From Luteimonas colneyensis (GTDB taxonomy: Bacteria > Pseudomonadota > Gammaproteobacteria > Xanthomonadales > Xanthomonadaceae): a DNA stretch of 64,000 nt. Positions 57,783-64,000 of this stretch are shown piece after piece (position 1 is the first letter of the stretch; each line of letters begins with the position of its first letter). Where the stretch lies: contig NZ_JACSQJ010000005.1 of assembly GCF_014836665.1 (NCBI RefSeq), forward strand, positions 8,950 to 72,949, written 5' to 3'. The notes beneath the pieces were generated by a model, which saw nothing but the letters and a program-made list of their open reading frames with translations, searched no databases and was not told the DNA's origin. A program made the position numbers and the translations under genes.

Positions 57783-59118
57783 GGCGCGCTCCAGGAAGAA
57801 CCGAGGACGAGATGCCGACACGGCTCTTCAGCCGCCTTAACAGCAGTCCTTGCATGACGAACTGCCCGATAACGATTGCCAACGCCGCACCAACCGCGCC
57901 AAATTCCGTCGTCAAGGGAAATGCACTGGCGATGGCGATGACCATCGCGATCACGCAACAAGCGAGGGTATCGCGCTCGAATCCCGCCATGTTCAGCGTC
58001 AAGCCGACGAGACCAAGGGTTGAAAGGAGTACCTGACCGACTGTAGTCACCAGCAGTGTCGTGCCGCCCTTAGCAAAATCCTCGCCGAACAGGAAGGAGA
58101 GCACTTCACCGCCCCAGATCATGAGGACCACGGCAGGGACCAAGGTTCCAATGAACATGATCCTGGCGAATCGGCGAAGCAGGCGCGCCAGCTCCTGGAG
58201 CTCACCCAGACGAAGCAAACTCGCGACATGAGGCGCTGCCGCAGAGTTGACAGCTAGAACCACCAAGCCGGACAACATGGCTAGCTGCTGGCTCGCCTTG
58301 AGCAGCCCGACATCCTGTGTCGAAGCACTCGCCGCGAGTATGACGGTTACCAGACTCTGCAGGATGCTGCCAAACCCGGACACAAGTGCGAATGCCAGCA
58401 TTGGCTTCAACCACTTCCAAGCATGATAGGCAGGCGTCGCCCCCCTGATTTCGGAAGGTGTCGCCCTGAGAAGGAGCGCCACTCCGACGACGAACGTTGT
58501 CACGGCTGCAATGAAATGGGCCCTTAGTGCGGTTTCCGGATCCAGCCCTTTATCAAGGAAGGAAACGATGAAGATGATCACGGCAAGCTGCATCGCTGGC
58601 CTCAGCACCTGCTCGGGGGCCAGCCCTTCGGTGACTCGCCCCAGACCGCGCAAAACTGCTGACCGCAACGCGGACAGGCAGTAGACCGGAACCAACAGGG
58701 CAATCCAGATCAGGATCTCGCTACTGAGGCCCGACTGTGAGACCTCAACTTGCGTCCAGTACAGAGCGAAGACTGACGCAGACGACACCGACACAATGAA
58801 GCAGGTGACATTGCCTAGCAGCAACAGACCTTTTGCGGATGACCAGTCGCCCACCGCCTTGTAGCCGGCAGTTTCCCTCACCACGACACCGACGAGGCCG
58901 GCTTGCACCGGAACCGCGAACAACAACACCCAGCTGATAGCCAACGAGTACGCACCAAAGCCCGTAACACCAAGAGCGCGGGTCAGAACCAGTGTCAGGG
59001 CAAAGCTGATACCAAGGCCTGCGCACTTCACCACCAGTGCGGCAGCGCTCGCCTTGAACACCTTCCTGGAAGCACCCGATCCTGACAAGCGCGCCAAAAA
59101 CTTGCCGCAGATCGACAT
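57772..59118 (-). CDS. wzx: O-antigen flippase (Wzx family)
   Basis: The 448-residue polytopic protein has about twelve to fourteen membrane helices and the polysaccharide-transporter (MATE-like) pattern: VVKCAGLGISFALTLVLTRALG at the start, VREFAG-like basic helix ends, and LLGLVGLTLNMAGFERDTL late. It flips the undecaprenyl-linked repeat unit across the inner membrane. The start is ATG 59118; the ribosome site is weak. It is the first gene of the AT-richer segment, 58 bases downstream of the nucleotide-sugar dehydrogenase gene. Confidence 0.85.
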   Translation of the reverse strand: MSICGKFLARLSGSGASRKVFKASAAALVVKCAGLGISFALTLVLTRALGVTGFGAYSLAISWVLLFAVPVQAGLVGVVVRETAGYKAVGDWSSAKGLLLLGNVTCFIVSVSSASVFALYWTQVEVSQSGLSSEILIWIALLVPVYCLSALRSAVLRGLGRVTEGLAPEQVLRPAMQLAVIIFIVSFLDKGLDPETALRAHFIAAVTTFVVGVALLLRATPSEIRGATPAYHAWKWLKPMLAFALVSGFGSILQSLVTVILAASASTQDVGLLKASQQLAMLSGLVVLAVNSAAAPHVASLLRLGELQELARLLRRFARIMFIGTLVPAVVLMIWGGEVLSFLFGEDFAKGGTTLLVTTVGQVLLSTLGLVGLTLNMAGFERDTLACCVIAMVIAIASAFPLTTEFGAVGAALAIVIGQFVMQGLLLRRLKSRVGISSSVLPGARHGE

Positions 59119-59176
59119 CGACGGACGCGACGTGAGGCGCCGCTGGTCTGGCAGATCATGCACGATCGAAATGTCC

Positions 59177-60463
59177 CTACAACCGCCCGTCCACCGCTTC
59201 CCGCGGCAACACATACTTCACGTCATACAGCACCGCCCCCGGCTTGCCATGCGCGCGGATCCCCGCCGCGCCCAGCTTCCGGAACTCCTCGTGCCCCACC
59301 GCCACGATGATGGCGTCGTACTCGCCCTCGCCCGGCGCGCACAGGCTCAGCCCGTACTCGTGCTTCGCCTCGCCCGCATCCACCCACGGGTCGCACACAT
59401 CCACGCGCGCGTTGTAACCCTGCAGCGCGCCAATGATGTCCACCACGCGAGTATTCCGCAGGTCCGGGCAGTTCTCCTTGAACGCCAGCCCCAAGATCAG
59501 GATGCGCGCACGCACGGGGTTGATACCGTTGCGCACCATCAGCCGGATGACCTCGTTGGCCACGTACTGGCCCATGCCGTCGTTGGTGCGGCGGCCGGCC
59601 AGGATCACGTCCGGGTGGTGCCCCACTTCCTGCGCCTTGTGGGTCAGGTAGTACGGATCCACGCTGATGCAGTGCCCGCCCACCAGGCCCGGGCGGAACG
59701 GCAGGAAGTTCCACTTGGTGCCGGCGGCTTCCAGCACTTCCAGCGTGTCGATGCCGAGCTTGTTGAACAGCATCGCCAGGTCGTTCACCAGCGCGATATT
59801 GAGGTCGCGCTGGGTGTTCTCGATCACCTTGGCGGCCTCGGCCACCTTGATGCTGCTGGCTTTGTGGGTCCCGGCGGTGATGATGCTGGCGTACAGCGCG
59901 TCTACGAAGTTCGCGGCCGCAGGCGTGCTGCCGCTGGTCACCTTGAGGATGGTGGTGACGCGGTGCTCCTTGTCGCCCGGGTTGATGCGCTCCGGGCTGT
60001 AGCCGACGAAGAAGTCCTGGTTGAACTTCAGCCCGCTCACGCGCTCCAGGATCGGCACGCACACTTCCTCGGTGCAGCCGGGGTAGACGGTACTCTCGTA
60101 GACCACGGTGTCACCTTTGGCCAGCACCTGGCCGAGGGATTCGCTGGCCTTGCGCAGCGGCGTCAGGTCCGGGCGGCGGGCGCTGTCAATGGGCGTGGGC
60201 ACGGTGACGATGTAGACGTTGCAGCCGCGGATGTCGTCCAGGCTGTCGGCGAACGACAGCCGCGCGGACTCGGCCAGCAGCTCCGGCTCCACTTCCAGCG
60301 TGCTGTCGCGCCCTTCGCGCAGTTCGGCGACGCGGGCGGTGTTGATGTCGAAGCCGACGGTGTCGTACTGCTTGCCGAACTCGACCGCCAGCGGCAGGCC
60401 GACATAGCCCAGGCCCACGACGGCGATGCGGGTGTCTTCTTTGGACGGGAACGTCTGCGTCAC
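59177..60463 (-). CDS. tviB: Nucleotide-sugar dehydrogenase, UDP-N-acetylhexosamine 6-dehydrogenase type
   Basis: The 428-residue UDP-sugar dehydrogenase oxidises C6 of UDP-GlcNAc, UDP-GalNAc or a related sugar to a uronate. It has the NAD motif AVVGLGYVGLPLAVEFGK, KVIENTQRDLNIALVNDLA, the catalytic-Cys block LVGGHCISVDPYYL and KENCPDLRNTRVVDII. The N-terminal layout is that of TviB/WbpO rather than UDP-glucose dehydrogenase. It overlaps the O-antigen ligase-like gene upstream (ATGA). It marks the return of high GC after the AT-rich segment. The exact sugar is inferred. Confidence 0.92.
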   Translation of the reverse strand: MTQTFPSKEDTRIAVVGLGYVGLPLAVEFGKQYDTVGFDINTARVAELREGRDSTLEVEPELLAESARLSFADSLDDIRGCNVYIVTVPTPIDSARRPDLTPLRKASESLGQVLAKGDTVVYESTVYPGCTEEVCVPILERVSGLKFNQDFFVGYSPERINPGDKEHRVTTILKVTSGSTPAAANFVDALYASIITAGTHKASSIKVAEAAKVIENTQRDLNIALVNDLAMLFNKLGIDTLEVLEAAGTKWNFLPFRPGLVGGHCISVDPYYLTHKAQEVGHHPDVILAGRRTNDGMGQYVANEVIRLMVRNGINPVRARILILGLAFKENCPDLRNTRVVDIIGALQGYNARVDVCDPWVDAGEAKHEYGLSLCAPGEGEYDAIIVAVGHEEFRKLGAAGIRAHGKPGAVLYDVKYVLPREAVDGRL

Positions 60464-61887
60464 GGTGTCATACCCCTTTGTGATCTGTCGATGGCGGCCG
60501 CGCCTGCGTGGCGCCTCCCGCCATTATGTGTGCCGTCGTCGCGGATGGCCTGCCCCACCGCGATGCCCGCAAGCGCGGCCGCCACGGCCAGCATGGCCGG
60601 GGTGCGCAGCGGGTAGTCCACCCACGAGTGCGCCAGGATCGCGCCCAGCGCCACTAGGGCGGTCACGCCGAGTCCGCGCAGCTGTGCAGGCTGGCGCAGC
60701 AGCATACGCAAGGTCAGTGCCAAGGCGATGCTGCCCAGCACCATCGCCAGCAGGGCGGGCGCGCCGGCGGCAAACCACCACTGTGCGTACTCGTTGTGCG
60801 CATGGTTGACGTAGTTCGCCATCAGCAGCTCGCGCGGCGCCTCCTGCTCGAACAGGGGCACGTAGCTGCCCATGCCGGCGCCCATGGGCGCGTAGCGCGC
60901 GGCGATCTCGCCGGTGAGCGCGCGCAGCGGGCCGCGCAGCTCGTCGATGGCTTCGACCTGCATCCAGCGGAGCGCGAGGAACAGCGCGATGGCGGCGATG
61001 GCCATGCTCGCCACCAGCACCGCGCGGCTGCGCACGCCGCCGCGCCAGGCCGGCCAGTGCGCCGCGACCACCAGCGCACAGGACAGGATCAGCAGCACCA
61101 CGCCCGCGCGCGAGCCGGTGAGCGGAAGCGCCACCGCCGCCAGCAGCATCACCAGGGCCGCGACCACGCCGTGCGTCACGCGGTGCGGACGGCCGGGACG
61201 CCAGGCACCCACCACCATCGCCAGGCGGGCGCAGGCCAGCGTGGCCGCCACCACCAACAGGGTGGCCTGGTGGTTGGGATTGGCGAAGAAGCCGTTCATC
61301 GCCGCCGCCCACTGCGGATAGGGATTGAGCGCGCTTTCCTGCGGTGCGCCGAGCTGGGCGACGCCCAGCACCAGGCTGGCAACGGCCAGCGCGACGACCA
61401 GCTGCGCCAGGCGGCGCTGCGCGGCAGCAGGCAGCGACAAGGCCATGGCGAAGATGGCAAGCGCGGGCAGCAGGTGGAAGGCCGCGGCCAGGCTGGCCGC
61501 GGGCGCCAGCGACCAGCGCGACGGCGCTTCGACGCCGAACCGGCCCAGGTCGGCGGCAAGCGCCGTCCGGCCCTCGCCTCCCGCCATCCCGGCCGGCAGG
61601 ACGGACTGGAGGACGGGAATGGCGAACAGCAGGCCGGCGAATGCGAGCCATGCATATCGATGTGGATTCGCGGCGCGGGGAGTGGCGTGCAGCAGGCGCC
61701 AGCCTGCCCAGCCCAGCAACGGCAGCGCCAGCAGCTGGGCGGCGAATACGCCCGCGCCCGATTCCTGCGAACTGCCCCCCGACACCACGCACAGCACCAG
61801 CAGCGCGCACGCCGCCATCAGTCCGGCGCGGGACTGGAGGTCATGGGTGTGCCCGCCGTGGTGGTGGTCGGCATCCGCGCCGCGCAT
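60460..61887 (-). CDS. O-antigen ligase-like membrane protein
   Basis: The 475-residue integral membrane protein has about eleven helices and the Wzy_C/WaaL core. The periplasmic-loop segment MGAGMGSYVPLFEQEAPRELLMANYVNHAHNEYAQ carries the conserved His pair of ligases. A His-rich N-terminus (HHHGGHTHD) precedes the first helix. It may be the O-antigen ligase or a bacterial oligosaccharyltransferase; motifs alone do not separate them. It overlaps the dehydrogenase gene downstream (ATGA). Confidence 0.85.
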   Translation of the reverse strand: MRGADADHHHGGHTHDLQSRAGLMAACALLVLCVVSGGSSQESGAGVFAAQLLALPLLGWAGWRLLHATPRAANPHRYAWLAFAGLLFAIPVLQSVLPAGMAGGEGRTALAADLGRFGVEAPSRWSLAPAASLAAAFHLLPALAIFAMALSLPAAAQRRLAQLVVALAVASLVLGVAQLGAPQESALNPYPQWAAAMNGFFANPNHQATLLVVAATLACARLAMVVGAWRPGRPHRVTHGVVAALVMLLAAVALPLTGSRAGVVLLILSCALVVAAHWPAWRGGVRSRAVLVASMAIAAIALFLALRWMQVEAIDELRGPLRALTGEIAARYAPMGAGMGSYVPLFEQEAPRELLMANYVNHAHNEYAQWWFAAGAPALLAMVLGSIALALTLRMLLRQPAQLRGLGVTALVALGAILAHSWVDYPLRTPAMLAVAAALAGIAVGQAIRDDGTHNGGRRHAGAAAIDRSQRGMTP

Positions 61888-61904
61888 CGGGTGTCCTTGC
61901 CTCA

Positions 61905-61937
61905 ACAAAAAACGGGACGGGGTGGCCCCGTCCCGTC
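61905..61937 (-). terminator. Rho-independent terminator of the small secreted protein gene
   Basis: On the minus strand the stem ACGGGACGGGG / CCCCGTCCCGT (plus-strand 61912-61937) with a 4-base loop is followed by TTTTTTG. It lies just past the stop (61963) of the small secreted protein gene and before the ligase-like gene. Confidence 0.92.
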
Positions 61938-61962
61938 GATCCTGCTGTCAATCCGCCAGTGG

Positions 61963-62400
61963 TCAGCGGCTGACCGGAGGCGGCTCCACGTATTCGACAT
62001 CGTCCATCGAGGCCAGGCCCGCGGCACCGGCCGCGGCAATGCCCGCGACGATGGCGATTCCGCCGCCGTCGACGCCAGTGGCCGCGGTGGCGGCGCCGGC
62101 ACCGGAGCTGCCGGCAGCGGCGACGCAGGTCGCCGGCACGCCGTACACGCCGGCGCTGGAGAGCGGCTGGGTGCAGCCGTTCGGGTAGACGAGGGTGGCG
62201 CGGCTGCCTTCGGCCAGCATCACGCGGCTGCCCGCCGTGACCTGGGTGCCCGAGGATGCCGAGACGAACTCACCGCCGTTGCTGACCATGGCGCTGCCGA
62301 TGTCGACTCGAAGCGTGGCGGCGCCACCGTCCTGGGCGAACGCGGGCGCGGTGCAAAGCGCACCGGCCAGGGCGAGGACAAACAGATGGGGCTTCTTCAT
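61963..62400 (-). CDS. Small secreted FecR-like protein, copy B
   Basis: The 145-residue protein begins MKKPHLFVLALAGALCTAPAFAQ, a clear signal peptide. It has a FecR-like beta domain with SNGGEFVSASSGTQVTAGSRVMLAEGSRATLVYPNGC. A Gly/Ala-rich hydrophobic helix (AIVAGIAAAGAAGLA) and the tail PPPVSR follow. It is a diverged paralogue of the neighbouring gene at 62553-62966: both keep GGEFV, RVM, NGC and a second Cys, and both end PVSR. The two Cys may form a disulfide. No enzymatic motif is seen. It has its own terminator, so it may be transcribed apart from the ligase gene. Confidence 0.8.
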   Translation of the reverse strand: MKKPHLFVLALAGALCTAPAFAQDGGAATLRVDIGSAMVSNGGEFVSASSGTQVTAGSRVMLAEGSRATLVYPNGCTQPLSSAGVYGVPATCVAAAGSSGAGAATAATGVDGGGIAIVAGIAAAGAAGLASMDDVEYVEPPPVSR

Positions 62401-62552
62401 GGCTTTCTTCCCTGACGACGTGAGGATCCAGCGGATGCTGCAGTGCGACAAACATTACGGGACCGATGGGTCCGATGCAAGCTGCGACACGCCGGATGTG
62501 CCTGTTTTAACAGACGAATGTGCTAATTGCGTGACGGTACCCCGTTCAGCCT

Positions 62553-62966
62553 TCAGCGACTGACCGGCCTGGGATCGTCGCTGCCGCCGCCGCCCGCGAC
62601 GGCGGCGATCACGGCCACGCCGCCCACCACGCCCGCGACCACGGTACCGGTGCTGACATTGCGCCCGGTGGTGGCCACGCTGCAATCGGGGCTGACGGTG
62701 TAGACGCCCGGCTCGGACAGCGCCTTGCTGCAGCCGTTGCCGTAGGCCAGCGAGGCCTTGCCGCCCTCCGCCACCATCACGCGGTGGCCCGGCGCGACGA
62801 CCTGGCCGGGCACGGCCTGGACGAACTCGCCGCCGGTGCTGACGAGGACCGATCCGCCATCGACCTGCAGCCCGATGGGGGCCGCGGCGGGCTCCTGGGC
62901 CTGTACGGCCAGGGGCGCGATGGCGAGGGTCAGGCCGAAGCCGATCAGGGTCTGGCGCAGTGGCAT
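62553..62966 (-). CDS. Small secreted FecR-like protein, copy A
   Basis: The 137-residue protein has a signal peptide (LIGFGLTLAIAPLAVQAQ). A FecR-like region follows (STGGEFVQAVPGQVVAPGHRVMVAEGGKASLAYGNGC), then a Val/Gly-rich membrane-like helix (TVVAGVVGGVAVIAAVAGGGG) and the tail DDPRPVSR. ATG 62966 was chosen because the signal starts there; longer in-frame alternatives add a basic stretch. A 152-base gap separates it from copy B, with no open gene visible. The conserved tail and shared Cys suggest a common sorting or complex-forming role, which is inference. Confidence 0.8.
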   Translation of the reverse strand: MPLRQTLIGFGLTLAIAPLAVQAQEPAAAPIGLQVDGGSVLVSTGGEFVQAVPGQVVAPGHRVMVAEGGKASLAYGNGCSKALSEPGVYTVSPDCSVATTGRNVSTGTVVAGVVGGVAVIAAVAGGGGSDDPRPVSR

Positions 62967-63028
62967 GGGGGTGAGCGTCCTTGTTCGCCGGTCAACGGCG
63001 TGAATTCTACCGCAATAACCGTGCCAGC

Positions 63029-64000
63029 TCACGTCCCGACGTGGATATCGGCGTAGTGCACTTCGCCGCGCAGGGTCTGGGCGACGCCACGCGGCGCAGG
63101 GTTCACCAGCCGGAGCCACTGGCCTTCGCAACCCTCGCCTTCCGGCACGGTGAAGGCGAGTTCAAGCGCGACCCAGTCGCGCGCCTCCCGCACTCGGGCG
63201 CCGCTGGCGATGGCGGTGCGGCCGTCGCTGCAGGTCAGCCGCCATTCCAGGCCCTGGTCCGAGCGCAGGCCTTCGGTGCGCGCGCGCAGGCGCAGCACGT
63301 GTTCGCCCGGCGCCAGCAGCAGCGGGACTTCGAGGCCGGTGTTGGCCACCGGGCGGCCGAGGAAACGCAGGCGCGCGGCGTGGCGGCCCTCGCCGGTTTC
63401 GATGCGGTCGAACAGCACGCCGGGCACGCGGCGCACGCGCCAGTCGAACCCGGCCGAGGACGGTGCGCGTCCGAAGTCGCCGTTCCACGGCACCGGCAGG
63501 CGCGCGGGGGCGCCGTCGAGGCCGCTGGCCCAGCGGGCATAGGCGCTGCCCCAGCGGCCGTCGCGGAGCATGCCGTCGATCCAGCGCGCGGTGTCCTGGG
63601 CGTCCAGGGCGCCGTGCGCGCGCAGGGCGCCGTGCAGGTTGTCGGCGGCGTCGGGCAGCTTGCTGGCGGTCGTGGCGCGCAGGATCGCGCTGCGCCACTG
63701 CGGGCGCTGCACGAGGTGGGTGGCCAGGGCGTCGGCGAACGCGGGGTCCTGGGCCAGCTGGGCGATCAGCTCCAGCAGCGGCTTGCGCTGCGCGGGCGCG
63801 ACGGTGAGCAGCGCATCGAGCTGGTCGGCGGCGGCGGCGAAGTCGCCCCGCTGCAGCGCGTCGGTGGCGAGCCAGCCCCGCACCTGGGGATCGCGCGGGG
63901 CGCGGCGCACGGCGGTTTCGTAGCGGGCACGCGTCGCGTCCGGGCCGCCCTGCCCGTCTTCGGCGCGGGCGATGAGGCCGAAGGCGCGACCCAGGGCGGG
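63029..64000 (-). CDS. TPR-like protein, cut by the window edge
   Basis: The frame is open from 64000 to its stop at 63029, so its start lies outside the window. The visible 323 codons begin with helical repeats (ALQRGDFAAAADQLDALLTVAP, PLLELIAQLAQDPAFADALATHLV) of TPR type. A C-terminal beta-rich domain of about 150 residues follows (LEVPLLLAPGEHVLRLRARTEG) that resembles a carbohydrate-binding-like sandwich. In polysaccharide loci such proteins often act as periplasmic or outer-membrane assembly factors. The function is not established. It is on the same strand as the rest of the polysaccharide cluster. Confidence 0.75.
   Translation of the reverse strand, partial: PALGRAFGLIARAEDGQGGPDATRARYETAVRRAPRDPQVRGWLATDALQRGDFAAAADQLDALLTVAPAQRKPLLELIAQLAQDPAFADALATHLVQRPQWRSAILRATTASKLPDAADNLHGALRAHGALDAQDTARWIDGMLRDGRWGSAYARWASGLDGAPARLPVPWNGDFGRAPSSAGFDWRVRRVPGVLFDRIETGEGRHAARLRFLGRPVANTGLEVPLLLAPGEHVLRLRARTEGLRSDQGLEWRLTCSDGRTAIASGARVREARDWVALELAFTVPEGEGCEGQWLRLVNPAPRGVAQTLRGEVHYADIHVGT

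Overview
The window is GC-rich DNA from a gammaproteobacterium of the Xanthomonadaceae (Lysobacter/Luteimonas type). Three things point there: the gene content (an Oar-like TonB receptor, DUF2058 and DUF445 proteins, a YkfB/MurR murein-peptide locus), the strong GC bias at third codon positions, and repeated GTAG-type REP palindromes in intergenic DNA. No rRNA, CRISPR array, insertion sequence or prophage was seen. Four tRNA genes are present: Phe, Val and two Leu.

Region 1 (1-10.5 kb) is mainly housekeeping. It holds coaD and rsmD divergent from a tight ftsY / AsmA-like / mutY / yggX run, then tRNA-Phe, a DUF445 membrane protein, and a minus-strand stress cluster of Ku, a Lys/Ala-tailed dehydrogenase and a small basic protein. 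Region 2 (10.5-13.9 kb) follows tRNA-Val. It has two large diverged palindromic elements in opposite orientation, a collapsed haloperoxidase remnant, and a REC-HPt / REC-EAL pair that looks like the residue of a hybrid-kinase signalling locus. Region 3 (13.9-25.1 kb) is a peptide and cell-wall scavenging locus. A minus-strand run of transglutaminase-like protein, Oar-like receptor and serine hydrolase is divergent from NlpC/P60 peptidase, Ala-Glu epimerase, MurR/RpiR regulator and dicarboxylate/amino-acid symporter.

Region 4 (25.1-41.6 kb) is mixed. It holds a GltS-type FMN protein, two tRNA-Leu(UAA) genes, wecA, a UDP-glucuronate 4-epimerase-like gene and a zinc alcohol dehydrogenase. A CarH/LitR-like B12-domain MerR regulator is divergent from fasciclin, DUF378 and photolyase genes. 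LigD (the partner of Ku), DUF2058, a BrnT-like toxin-antitoxin pair with a palindromic operator, an outer-membrane barrel, wecB, an unusual SRAP protein and an orphan HipB-like regulator follow. Region 5 (41.7-46.6 kb) is a single 1,623-residue SF1 helicase with a C-terminal PD-(D/E)XK nuclease. It is the best candidate here for an under-described defence gene.

Region 6 (46.6-64 kb) is a minus-strand surface-polysaccharide cluster. It contains glycosyltransferases, a YdjC deacetylase, an ATP-grasp enzyme, an EpsG-like polymerase, a NodB-like deacetylase, a GNAT, an FkbM methyltransferase, a Wzx flippase, a nucleotide-sugar dehydrogenase and an O-antigen ligase-like protein. Most genes overlap by 1-11 bases, so the segment is probably co-transcribed. 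Base composition is visibly more AT-rich from about 48.2 to 59.1 kb, which suggests horizontal acquisition. One internally deleted acyltransferase remnant sits inside it. The window ends with two paralogous small secreted proteins and a truncated helical-repeat protein.
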